Positions 24,344 through 31,903 of a stretch of 64,000 bases of DNA are shown piece by piece. The DNA is taken from contig NZ_FXBA01000002.1 in the NCBI RefSeq assembly GCF_900177705.1, forward strand, positions 124,001 to 188,000, given 5' to 3'. The position numbers were made by a program, and so were the translations under genes. The notes under the pieces were generated by a model that worked only from the letters and a program-made list of their open reading frames with translations, did no database searches and was not told the origin of the DNA. The DNA comes from Fibrobacter sp. UWB15 (GTDB lineage Bacteria > Fibrobacterota > Fibrobacteria > Fibrobacterales > Fibrobacteraceae). Each line of letters opens with the position of its first letter. Position 1 is the first letter of the stretch.

Positions 24344-25063
24344 ATGCGTATCAACAAATACATCTCTCTCTGTGGAATTGCGAGCCGTCGCGCCGCCGAC
24401 ACCTTGATTGAAGAAGGCCGCGTGCAGGTGAATGGCGAAGTCATTAAGGACCTCGGCCACCAGGTTGACGAAAACGCCGACGAAATCCTAGTCGACGGCA
24501 AGCCCGCCAAGCTCCCCCGCAAGACGACGACCATCATGTTCCACAAGCCGGCCGGCTGCGTTTGCACCAAGACCGACCCGCAGGGCCGCCGCACCGTGTA
24601 CGACTACTTGCCGCCCGCCTACCAGAGCCTTAAGTATGTGGGCCGCCTGGACTTGCAGAGCCGCGGACTGTTGCTATTTACCGACGATGGCGAACTCTTG
24701 CACCGACTCACGCACCCGAGCTACGAAATTCCGCGCAGCTACTACGTGTGGACAGACCGCCCGCTCAGCGAGCACGCCGCGCAAAAGCTGGTGGACGGCG
24801 TAGACATCCGCGAAGAAGGCGCCGAGCAAGAAGAAATCGCATTCGCCACCGACATTTATTTGGAAAAAGGATTCGCCGAACTCGTGCTGATCGAAGGCAA
24901 GAACCGCGAAATCCGTCGCATGATGCGCGCCGTAGGCTACGAAATTCGCGACCTCAAACGCGTGAGTTACTGCAAACTCACCTTGGGCGACTTGCCCGCC
25001 GGTGAATTCCGCGAACTCACCGCCGACGAACTCAACAAAATCCGCCAGGCAGTTCACGTTTAG
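24344..25063 (+). CDS. rluB: RluB/RsuA-family rRNA pseudouridine synthase
   Basis: A 239-residue enzyme with an N-terminal S4 RNA-binding domain (MRINKYISLCGIASRRAADTLI..GRVQVNG, 1-31) and the RsuA-type catalytic domain: HKPAG (67-71), GRLDLQSRGLLLFT with catalytic Asp near 108, and GKNREIRRMM near 184. RluB makes pseudouridine 2605 in 23S rRNA; RluE/RluF/RsuA relatives share the fold, so the exact site is the family's most common one rather than proven. The start codon lies immediately after the heptamer repeat, without a convincing Shine-Dalgarno. Confidence 0.88.
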   Translation: MRINKYISLCGIASRRAADTLIEEGRVQVNGEVIKDLGHQVDENADEILVDGKPAKLPRKTTTIMFHKPAGCVCTKTDPQGRRTVYDYLPPAYQSLKYVGRLDLQSRGLLLFTDDGELLHRLTHPSYEIPRSYYVWTDRPLSEHAAQKLVDGVDIREEGAEQEEIAFATDIYLEKGFAELVLIEGKNREIRRMMRAVGYEIRDLKRVSYCKLTLGDLPAGEFRELTADELNKIRQAVHV

Positions 25064-25103
25064 ATCCTTCGACTTCGCCTAACGGCTTCGCTCAGGATGA
25101 CAC
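25062..25103. repeat. Dispersed palindromic repeat, copy 2
   Basis: Starts AGATCCTTCGACTTCGCC and ends GGCTTCGCTCAGGATGACAC, i.e. the inverted form of the 23311 copy. It begins in the rluB stop codon and fills the gap before the phosphoesterase gene. Confidence 0.8.
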
Positions 25104-25110
25104 TTTAGTT

Positions 25111-25944
25111 ATGAATAGTAGGACTCTTTATATCGGTGATGTGCATGGTTGCGCGGATGAACTCGAGCACATTGTAGACGCATTCGGTTTTGTGCGCGGC
25201 AAAGACACCTTGTACCAGACGGGCGATATCATCAACAAGGGCCCCGACATGTTGCGGGCACTGCAGTTCGTGAAAGACAACGGTATTCTCACCGTGCGCG
25301 GCAACCACGAAGAGCATTTGATTCGCGCACTGGAACTGCCCGAAAGCGGCTGGACCGAAAAGCAACGCGCCCGCTTCGCGAAGCTCCCGATGGAAACCTG
25401 GCACGCCATTGCCGCCGAGGTAAGCACCTGGCCCCTGTGGCGCGACACTCCACACGCGCTGCTGGTTCACGCCGGTTTGGAACCGGGCAAGGTCAGACTA
25501 GAGGACATGGACCGGGAAGTTATTTTGTCCGTAAGATACTGGAACGACCGTCCGTGGTTTGAACAAATTAATTGGAACAAAACGGTCGTTTTCGGACATT
25601 GGGCCAAGATGGGATTCGTGAACCGCCCCGGATTCATTGGGCTTGACGCGGGTTGCGTTTACGGCAAAAAGCTGATGGCCTGGTGCCCCGAAGAAGACAA
25701 ATTCTACGAAGTGCCCGCCGCCCGCGAATATTCGCCGGTCAAAGACAAGGCGAAAACCGCCATCGATGCACCTTGCATTGTGCCGGGCGATCAACTGCCC
25801 GAAGCCAAGCAGCCCAAAACATTCGAAGATATCAAGGCAAAAATTGCAAGCGGCGACATCACACTCGCCGACGACAGCGAACACGCCAAAGAAATCCGCA
25901 AAGCCTCGCCCAGCGTTGCCGCCGAGTGGGCCGGGTACATTTAA
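25111..25944 (+). CDS. Symmetrical Ap4A hydrolase-like metallophosphoesterase
   Basis: A 277-residue calcineurin-type phosphoesterase of the ApaH/PrpE/serine-threonine phosphatase branch. Metal motifs are complete: GDVHGC (9-14), GDIINKGP (38-45), GNHEEH (71-76), HAGLEPG near 117 and FGHW near 168. It is expected to hydrolyse diadenosine polyphosphates or phosphoproteins; sequence alone does not separate these. A lysine- and alanine-rich tail (about 210-277) follows the catalytic domain. It is convergent with the MORN-repeat gene, whose stop overlaps by four bases. Confidence 0.85.
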   Translation: MNSRTLYIGDVHGCADELEHIVDAFGFVRGKDTLYQTGDIINKGPDMLRALQFVKDNGILTVRGNHEEHLIRALELPESGWTEKQRARFAKLPMETWHAIAAEVSTWPLWRDTPHALLVHAGLEPGKVRLEDMDREVILSVRYWNDRPWFEQINWNKTVVFGHWAKMGFVNRPGFIGLDAGCVYGKKLMAWCPEEDKFYEVPAAREYSPVKDKAKTAIDAPCIVPGDQLPEAKQPKTFEDIKAKIASGDITLADDSEHAKEIRKASPSVAAEWAGYI

Positions 25945-26549
25945 AAGTCGCAGTTTTTAACGCAGCGGTTCTGTTCGAATACAGCTTCAAGAACTTTCAA
26001 GCCTTTGCTATAGCGGCGGTACGTTCCGTGCCGAAGCCCATGCTCCAAAGTCATTTCTTCTTTGAGGCTACCTAGTTCGTCGAAAACTTTTGCAACGCCG
26101 TGCAGATGCCCACGCACATACGGCAGTTTACGTCGAAGAGTTCCCTTGTCGTCCCACTCTTCGGTGAGGCCATCCAAGATTCCGTTCTTGTAGGATTCAC
26201 GGGATTTTTTCATTCCGTTTTCGAAGTAGACTGTCGTGAACCCTTCTTCGATGCCATCTTTGTAACCAACGGTTTGCCAAAGTTTTCCGTTGTCGTAATA
26301 ACTCCTGAACACGCCGTCGAGTTTGCCGTTTTTGTACGGAGCCTCGATTGCGATTTTGCCGTTCGGGTGATAACTATAAGCTATACCCTCGCGGACATCT
26401 GTTCCCTTCTGCACCGTATAGATGCGGGACAGCGAATTGTCTGCGTAAAATTCTTTTATCGTATCAAGCGCCACCGCCGGCGAATTTTGCGCCAGCGCAA
26501 TCGAGCAAAGCCCGCATAGAGAAATACACAACGAAATCAACGCTTTCAT
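25941..26549 (-). CDS. Secreted MORN-repeat (YwqK-type) protein
   Basis: A 202-residue exported protein. From ATG 26549 it has a signal peptide (KALISLCISLCGLCSIALA, cut before Gln22 or so), followed by six or seven MORN_2-like units of about 22 residues (HPNGKI..YKNGKLDG, DNGKLW..YKDGIEEG, ENGMKK..YKNGILDG). Proteins of this kind are annotated as YwqK family antitoxin components or membrane-associated repeats, with no certain activity. An upstream ATG at 26573 would add eight residues and blur the signal peptide. Two C-terminal cysteines may pair. It is divergent from the radical SAM gene, with about 50 bases between starts. Confidence 0.8.
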   Translation of the reverse strand: MKALISLCISLCGLCSIALAQNSPAVALDTIKEFYADNSLSRIYTVQKGTDVREGIAYSYHPNGKIAIEAPYKNGKLDGVFRSYYDNGKLWQTVGYKDGIEEGFTTVYFENGMKKSRESYKNGILDGLTEEWDDKGTLRRKLPYVRGHLHGVAKVFDELGSLKEEMTLEHGLRHGTYRRYSKGLKVLEAVFEQNRCVKNCDF

Positions 26550-26600
26550 CGAAACCAAATGTAGCTTTATCATCGATAATTATGTATTTTGCCATTGCTT

Positions 26601-28106
26601 ATGCGCATTACTTTTTTAAATCCCCCATTTCATCCGATGTTCAGTCGCGAGTCGCGCAGTCCGTGCGTGACCAAGTCTTCTACCCTTTACTGGCCCATGT
26701 TTTTGAGCTACGCCGCTGGCACTGTCGAAGCCGACGGTAACGAGATTCAGCTCATCGATAGCCCGGCCATGGAACTTGACCTCGCGCAGACTCTGGATGG
26801 TATCAAGAAGTTTGACCCCGAGCTCGTGGTTTGCAGCACGAGTACTCCGAGTATTTTGAACGACCTCAAGGTGGTGCACGCCATTAAAGAAGCGCTTCCG
26901 AAAACGAAGATCGCTATTATGGGTACGCACGCTACTGCCGAGCCACTCGAATCTATGGAAATGGAACCGAGCCTCGACTTCGTGATTATCGGCGAGGCGG
27001 ACTACACCGCCAGGAATCTCGCCCGCTACCTGCGCGGCGACATCAAGGACATTTCTAGCATCGCGGGCCTCGCCTTCCGCAAGGCCGACGGTACAGTAGA
27101 TTTTCAGCCCGAAGGTCCGAAGATTGAAAACCTCGACGAAATCCCGTGGGTGTCCAAAGTTTACCGCAAGTACCTGTACAGTTGCTACAAGAAGTATTTC
27201 TACGGCGCGAACCTGAACCCGCTGATTGTGATTCTGTCGGGACGCGGTTGTCCGAACCGCTGCAGTTACTGCGTGATTCCGCAGACGCTGAACGGCCACA
27301 AGTTCCGCCGCCGCTCTCCGAAAGATGTGGTGGACGAACTGCAGTATATCAAGGAAAACTTTGACGACCTCGGCGAAGTCTTCTTCGAAGACGATACGTT
27401 TACCGCAAGCCACGAACACGTTCGCGAAATCTGCAACCTGATTCTGGAACGCGGCCTCAAGATTACTTGGAGCTGCAACGCTCGCGCCGATGTGCCGCTC
27501 GACTTGCTCAAGCTCATGAAAAAGGCCGGCGGCCGCGAAATGTGCGTGGGATTTGAAAGCGCTTCGCCTGTGGTTCTCGAAAACATCCACAAGGGTGTCA
27601 AGAACACCGACAAGGCAATCGAATTCACGAAGAACGCCCGCAAGGCGGGACTCCTGGTGCACGGCTGCTTTATGGTGGGTAACCCGGGCGACACGCCGGA
27701 AACGCTCCGCATGACGCTCGACTACGCCAAGAAGTTGAACCCGAATACGGCTCAGTTCTACCCCATTATGGCATACCCCGGCACCGAGGCTTACAAGGAA
27801 GCCTTGGAAAGCGGCGCATTACAGACAAAGGATTACAACCAGTGGCTCGACAAAGACGGTTTCCACCGCACCACCATCCAGCGCGGCGAACTCACCAGCC
27901 AGGCACTTGTGGACTTCTGCGACAAGGCCCGCCGTGAATTCTACCTGCGTCCGAGCTATATTCTGCGTCAGGGCATCATGGCGATCAAGAATCCGCGCGA
28001 ACGCTACCGCGTGATGCGTGGATTCGGCACGCTCGTGAAGCACCTGTTCCGTAAGCATGGGCAGCTCGCCCCTGTGGCTCGCCAGGCCCCGACGGTGAAA
28101 GAATAA
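26601..28106 (+). CDS. B12-binding-domain radical SAM protein
   Basis: A 501-residue enzyme with an N-terminal cobalamin-binding-like domain (about 1-150) and a radical SAM core whose CxxxCxxC cluster motif is at 217, 221 and 224 (GCPNRCSYC). The segment FFEDDTFTA and a GFESASP segment are typical of the B12-radical SAM group that includes HpnJ and many uncharacterised lipid or peptide modifiers. The B12 domain has no obvious DxHxxG, so cobalamin binding may be base-off without His ligand or absent. Start at ATG 26601 gives the usual RITFLNPP opening. It is monocistronic with a terminator. Confidence 0.82.
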   Translation: MRITFLNPPFHPMFSRESRSPCVTKSSTLYWPMFLSYAAGTVEADGNEIQLIDSPAMELDLAQTLDGIKKFDPELVVCSTSTPSILNDLKVVHAIKEALPKTKIAIMGTHATAEPLESMEMEPSLDFVIIGEADYTARNLARYLRGDIKDISSIAGLAFRKADGTVDFQPEGPKIENLDEIPWVSKVYRKYLYSCYKKYFYGANLNPLIVILSGRGCPNRCSYCVIPQTLNGHKFRRRSPKDVVDELQYIKENFDDLGEVFFEDDTFTASHEHVREICNLILERGLKITWSCNARADVPLDLLKLMKKAGGREMCVGFESASPVVLENIHKGVKNTDKAIEFTKNARKAGLLVHGCFMVGNPGDTPETLRMTLDYAKKLNPNTAQFYPIMAYPGTEAYKEALESGALQTKDYNQWLDKDGFHRTTIQRGELTSQALVDFCDKARREFYLRPSYILRQGIMAIKNPRERYRVMRGFGTLVKHLFRKHGQLAPVARQAPTVKE

Positions 28107-28136
28107 AGCGCACGGCTTTGCTGCGTATCGCTTTTG

Positions 28137-28181
28137 GCGGTGGAAACAGACGAAAGTTTGATTTTCCACCGCCAATTTTTT
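28137..28181 (+). terminator. Rho-independent terminator after the radical SAM gene
   Basis: GGCGGTGGAAA (28137-28147) pairs with TTTCCACCGCC (28163-28173), followed by AATTTTTTA. Confidence 0.8.
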
Positions 28182-28220
28182 ATTGATGGCTCCGTTTTGC
28201 ATTCGCCACAGAAGTTATCA

Positions 28221-28362
28221 GCGGTGAAAACAGCCCTTTCCAACAAAACACACCGCTAAAAAGCGGCAATAAAAGGCAAACAAACTCAAGTTGGTACTTT
28301 TTGGGCGGTGGAAACGGGTATTATCAAAAAGATTCCACCGCCTTTCGAGGCATTTTCACCGC
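28221..28362. repeat. Nested GCGGTG inverted repeats
   Basis: GCGGTGAAAA (28221-28230) is mirrored by TTTTCACCGC (28353-28362). Inside lies GGCGGTGGAA (28304-28313) mirrored by TTCCACCGCC (28333-28342), plus a CCGCT/AGCGG mini-hairpin near 28253-28265. The inner arms are the same sequence as the terminator stem at 28137. Confidence 0.7.
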
Positions 28363-28363
28363 A

Positions 28364-29194
28364 CTAAAGAAGAAATTTCCTCACCACGCGTTCCACATAC
28401 ACCGTGTTCAGCGGATGCTCATACGATTCCTGAGATGTCAGCAAATTCACGCCTGCAAAAAAATCGTTCGCCGCATACAATTCCAACTTGGCAATCATAT
28501 TCTTGGCGTAGCCACTATCTTCAATCAAGCCAAAATGCTCCCAAATAAACTCTTGGCGCGTTCGAACATTCAGGCATGTAAAATCAGGGTAAACTGTTAT
28601 ACGACGATTTCCATCGCGCATCTTGTACGGAAATTCATAGCGATAAGGAACTCCAAGTCGAAACAAGGTGTCAGCGATAATGATTTCTGACTTTGAACGG
28701 ACTCGCTCGCCCTTTGCAGACATTAGCTGCGGCGCGGCGTCATCAAATCCGCGACCCTTGTACTCAATGCTCATCCACAAGCGGGAATATTCATCGTCAG
28801 GCAACACGTAAGGCTTGACTAAGGCGCGCCGCGCCGGATGCAGTTTTTGCCAAAGCAAGCCAAATTGCTCCGGTTTGCACGCAGGAATACATTTGTCAAT
28901 CGCTTTAAGTTGTTTTTGCAATTCGACAAGCAGCGCCTTGTCATAATCACGCTGCGAGAGTTTTTGGGCGAGCGAGCGTTGCTCTTTTGAAATATAGCGC
29001 CCCTTCTTCCCGGTACTAGGCAACACCCGATAGTACTGAAATGTTCCTTGGTGAGGTGAGACATTGAGCGTTCCCGCTGGCGCCGCCTTCAAAGATTTCT
29101 TCAGGGTTTCAATCAACGAAAGCATTTCTTCTGCATGTGACTGGAGAAGATTGCGCAAGGAACTTGTGACAAAACGATAATTCAAACTTTCCAT
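28364..29194 (-). CDS. Hypothetical protein with PD-(D/E)XK nuclease-like C-terminal domain
   Basis: A 276-residue protein. Residues 1-130 are helical and charged. The C-terminal part shows a nuclease-like series: RSKSEIIIADTLF (conserved Glu), YRYEFPY, YPDFTCLN (Asp), and EFIWEHFGLIEDSGYA, the ordering of a PD-(D/E)XK fold found in many Firmicutes and Bacteroidetes hypothetical proteins. Target is unknown, and it may be a housekeeping or defence nuclease. The stop lies next to the nested GCGGTG inverted repeats. No partner gene is adjacent. Confidence 0.6.
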   Translation of the reverse strand: MESLNYRFVTSSLRNLLQSHAEEMLSLIETLKKSLKAAPAGTLNVSPHQGTFQYYRVLPSTGKKGRYISKEQRSLAQKLSQRDYDKALLVELQKQLKAIDKCIPACKPEQFGLLWQKLHPARRALVKPYVLPDDEYSRLWMSIEYKGRGFDDAAPQLMSAKGERVRSKSEIIIADTLFRLGVPYRYEFPYKMRDGNRRITVYPDFTCLNVRTRQEFIWEHFGLIEDSGYAKNMIAKLELYAANDFFAGVNLLTSQESYEHPLNTVYVERVVRKFLL

Positions 29195-29333
29195 AAATTT
29201 TAATGAGGTATTGAAGATTTCAAATTACATTACGACAGTTATAGCAGGTATGTTTTTGAACATGTTTTTACAAAACGAATCATTTTGTCGCATATAGTTG
29301 ACATCTAGAAAATGTACGCGCAAAGTACATGAA

Positions 29334-29365
29334 CAAAAAAAGACCGCGGCATATTCGTCGCGGTC
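29334..29365 (-). terminator. Rho-independent terminator of argB-argD
   Basis: On the minus strand GACCGCG and CGCGGTC (29359-29365 and 29342-29348) form a 7-bp stem, followed by a run of seven T. It lies about 25 bases beyond the argD stop. Confidence 0.85.
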
Positions 29366-29389
29366 CCTATAGTCTTTATGTTATGAATG

Positions 29390-30601
29390 TTACTTCACTG
29401 CCTTGGAAGCTGCTTCAAAAGCCTTGCCGAGTTTCGCAAGCGCCTCTTCGCATTCCGCGGCGCTCACGTTCAGCGGCGGAAGCATACGCAGCACGTTACC
29501 CTTGGCAGAAAGCACCATGAGCTTTTCTGCGCGAGCGGCGGCGATGATGTTACCGACCGGCATGGATTCGTCGAGAGCCACGCCGAGAATCAGGCCTTCA
29601 CCGCGGATTTCCTTGGCGAAGCTGTACTTTTCCACAAGGGCCGCCAAACCCGCCTTCAGCTGGGCGGAACGTTCGGCGACATTCTTCAACAGGCCCGGAA
29701 TCTGCTTCACGACAGCGAGACCTGCGGCGCATGCAATCGGGTTACCGCCGAATGTAGTTCCGTGGTCGCCGGCCTTGAGCTGGTCGGCAATTTTCTGGCG
29801 CAGCAGCACCGCACCGAGCGGGAGACCGCCGCCGATTCCCTTAGCCAAAGAAACGAGGTCCGGATTCAGGCCGTACTTTTCGAAACCGAGGAAGGTTCCG
29901 AGACGGCCCACACCCGCCTGCACTTCGTCAACGATGACGAGGCAGCCGAATTCCTTCTGCAGGCTATTGATAGTCTGCACCATTTCGGCAGAGAGAGTCA
30001 TCACGCCACCTTCGGCAGCCAGCGATTCCAGCATGATGGCACAGGTATTGCCATCCACTTCAGCCTTCAAGGCAGCGCAGTCGTTCCACGTGACGTGCAC
30101 AAAATCACCCGGCATGGAGCCGAAGCCTTCGCGGATAGCCGGCTGACCCGTCGCAGAAAGTGCGGCATACGTCCTTCCGTGGAAACTGTTCACGAACGTG
30201 ATTATCTTCTGCCGATTCTTTTCGCCCTTCCGGTCGAAGTACTTACGTGCAAACTTAATTGCACCTTCATTAGCTTCGGTACCGGAGTTGCAGAAGAAGG
30301 CCTTATCGAACTTGGTGATTTCAAGGAGGGCCTTGCCGAGATTAATCTGCGGGTAGTTCGGGTAAAGGTTGCTGATGTGGTTGAAGTGGTTCATCTGTTC
30401 CACCACCGCATCCTTAATCGCCTGGTTCTGGTGACCGAGCGCGTTCACGGCGATGCCTGCCACGAAGTCCAGGTACTTGTTGCCCTGGTCGTCGTAGAGG
30501 TAAGAGCCCTCGCCCTTCACGAAGTTGATGTCTGCCTTGCCGTAGAGCGGCGCGATAATTTGTTTATCCTGTTCGAGCAGGTTAGCGCAAGATTGTGCCA
30601 T
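29390..30601 (-). CDS. argD: Acetylornithine aminotransferase
   Basis: PLP enzyme of arginine synthesis, converting N-acetylglutamate semialdehyde to N-acetylornithine (and often acting in lysine synthesis). The 403-residue class III aminotransferase has the substrate loop NSGTEANEGAIK, FHGRTYAA, the cofactor-binding VIVDEVQAGVGRLG and the Schiff-base lysine in SLAKGIGGGLPLGA. The start overlaps the end of argB by 20 bases, so the two are translationally coupled. It ends before a strong terminator. Confidence 0.95.
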   Translation of the reverse strand: MAQSCANLLEQDKQIIAPLYGKADINFVKGEGSYLYDDQGNKYLDFVAGIAVNALGHQNQAIKDAVVEQMNHFNHISNLYPNYPQINLGKALLEITKFDKAFFCNSGTEANEGAIKFARKYFDRKGEKNRQKIITFVNSFHGRTYAALSATGQPAIREGFGSMPGDFVHVTWNDCAALKAEVDGNTCAIMLESLAAEGGVMTLSAEMVQTINSLQKEFGCLVIVDEVQAGVGRLGTFLGFEKYGLNPDLVSLAKGIGGGLPLGAVLLRQKIADQLKAGDHGTTFGGNPIACAAGLAVVKQIPGLLKNVAERSAQLKAGLAALVEKYSFAKEIRGEGLILGVALDESMPVGNIIAAARAEKLMVLSAKGNVLRMLPPLNVSAAECEEALAKLGKAFEAASKAVK

Positions 30602-31373
30602 AATTTAAATCTCCATTAATTTGTTTGCCAAAGTGTTCCGCGTCCTTCCAACCCACGATGTGGATGCTCTTGAGTCCTCGTCGGATCGACTTGAAACTCT
30701 CGCGGACTTTGGGAATCATACCGCCGGAGATGACGCCAGCCTCGATCAGCTTTTCGGCGTCCGCTTCGCTCAGTTCGGGAATTACATTCTTGTTTTCGTC
30801 CATCACGCCCGGCACGTCGCTCACCAGCACAAACTGGTCGGCTTCGAGCGCCACAGCCAGTTCAGATGCAGCCGTGTCGGCGTTCACGTTCCAACTCACG
30901 CCGTTGCCGTTAGCATCTGGACCGATTGAAATCGGGCTCACCACGGGAACAAACCCCGCACCCCAGAGCGCGGTCACAATGCCCGGGTTCACCTTCTTGA
31001 TTTCGCCCACCAGGCCAAGGTCCACCTTGCCCTGCTTCTTGACCACCTGGAACAGGTTCGCATCTACGCCCGAAATACCGACGGCACCGCAACCGTTGTT
31101 CAGGAGCATGCGCACCAGCTTCTTGTTCACGTGGCCAGAGAGGGTCATCTCCACCATCTTCATGATACCGGGGGTCGTGACTCGGAGGCCGTCGATGAAT
31201 GTCGGTTGTTCCTTGAGCAAGGCGATATTCTCGTTGATGTCCTTGCCACCGCCGTGAACCACGGCAACCTGACAGCCACTACCGGGGAGGGTAGAGACTG
31301 CCGACACAAAATCAGCCAGCTTGGCTTCGTCGATTGCCAGGCTGCCACCAATTTTTACAACCACTTTTTTCAT
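30582..31373 (-). CDS. argB: Acetylglutamate kinase
   Basis: Second step of arginine biosynthesis, ATP-dependent phosphorylation of N-acetylglutamate. The 263-residue amino-acid kinase fold has VKIGGSLA (5-12), VVHGGGKDIN (38-47) and the C-terminal LVSDVPGVMD and GGMIPK segments. The protein lacks the N-terminal helix typical of arginine-feedback-inhibited hexameric enzymes, so the simpler dimeric type is likely. First gene of the argB-argD unit. Other arg genes are not in the window. Confidence 0.95.
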   Translation of the reverse strand: MKKVVVKIGGSLAIDEAKLADFVSAVSTLPGSGCQVAVVHGGGKDINENIALLKEQPTFIDGLRVTTPGIMKMVEMTLSGHVNKKLVRMLLNNGCGAVGISGVDANLFQVVKKQGKVDLGLVGEIKKVNPGIVTALWGAGFVPVVSPISIGPDANGNGVSWNVNADTAASELAVALEADQFVLVSDVPGVMDENKNVIPELSEADAEKLIEAGVISGGMIPKVRESFKSIRRGLKSIHIVGWKDAEHFGKQINGDLNYGTILR

Positions 31374-31420
31374 CGTGTGCGAGTTCCTCTCGTTTTATTT
31401 TTACGGAGACAAATTTAGAA

Positions 31421-31453
31421 AAGTAGACAGTAGGCAGTAGGAAGTAGACAGGA
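31421..31453. repeat. Degenerate 7-bp tandem repeat, copy 2
   Basis: Heptamers of the type AAGTAGA, CAGTAGG, CAGTAGG, AAGTAGA in the gap between argB and the ferredoxin promoter. Same unit as at 24303 and 44844. Confidence 0.75.
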
Positions 31454-31530
31454 AAAAGCCCTCATTATCCCTTTTTGAATGTTTTTTGTAATTTTTCAAC
31501 TTTTCCTTTTTTAACAGAACAAGATTTTGT

Positions 31531-31536
31531 TATATT
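31531..31536 (+). promoter_or_regulatory. Candidate -10 box of the ferredoxin gene
   Basis: TATATT, 40 bases before the ferredoxin ATG. No good -35 at 17 bases. An AAGAGG site precedes the start codon. Confidence 0.4.
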
Positions 31537-31575
31537 GCATATATAAATTCAACCTAAGACACAAAGAGGTATATT

Positions 31576-31773
31576 ATGGCAATCACGAAAGTTTGGCTGG
31601 ACGAATCCAGTGACGAATGCGTCTCCTGCGGCGCTTGCGAAGCTACTTGCGACGCAGTGTTCAGCGTTCCCGAAAAAATGCAGGTGAAGGAAGGCGTTGA
31701 CTATTCCGCTTACGAAAGCGAAATCAAGGACGCTGCTGACAGCTGCCCGGCCGGCGTTATCAAGTACGAGTAG
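31576..31773 (+). CDS. Single-cluster 4Fe-4S ferredoxin
   Basis: A 65-residue acidic ferredoxin. Cys15, Cys18 and Cys21 (CVSCGAC) with Cys57 in CPAG can hold one 4Fe-4S cluster; Cys25 is extra and may be structural. This is the Thermotoga/Desulfovibrio-type monocluster pattern, an electron carrier for low-potential oxidoreductases in an anaerobe. Strongly acidic composition fits. It has its own promoter, ribosome-binding site and terminator. Confidence 0.92.
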   Translation: MAITKVWLDESSDECVSCGACEATCDAVFSVPEKMQVKEGVDYSAYESEIKDAADSCPAGVIKYE

Positions 31774-31813
31774 TAAGTTGCGACGAGAGTCGCCGTCTAC
31801 CGAAAACTTTTAA

Positions 31814-31844
31814 AGCTCTGTCTTTTAGACAGAGCTCTTTTTTT
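31814..31844 (+). terminator. Rho-independent terminator of the ferredoxin gene
   Basis: AGCTCTGTC (31814-31822), loop TTTTA, GACAGAGCT (31828-31836), then CTTTTTTT. Confidence 0.9.
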
Positions 31845-31855
31845 ATTTGTGAATT

Positions 31856-31900
31856 AGATCCTTCGACTTCGCGCCACAGCGCTCCGCTCAGGATGACACT
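31856..31900. repeat. Dispersed palindromic repeat, copy 3
   Basis: Starts AGATCCTTCGACTTCGCG and ends GCTCAGGATGACACT, matching the ends of the 25062 copy with a different centre. It fills the gap before the LamG lipoprotein stop. Confidence 0.8.
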
Positions 31901-31903
31901 TTC

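Noticed and set aside
28137-28362. Repeated GGCGGTGGAAA as a CRISPR-like array
   Set aside because: Only four scattered arms in inverted orientation, no regular spacers and no cas genes nearby.
29387-30619. A 410-codon frame antisense to argD
   Set aside because: argD is complete with all catalytic motifs on the other strand; the antisense product has no recognisable domain.
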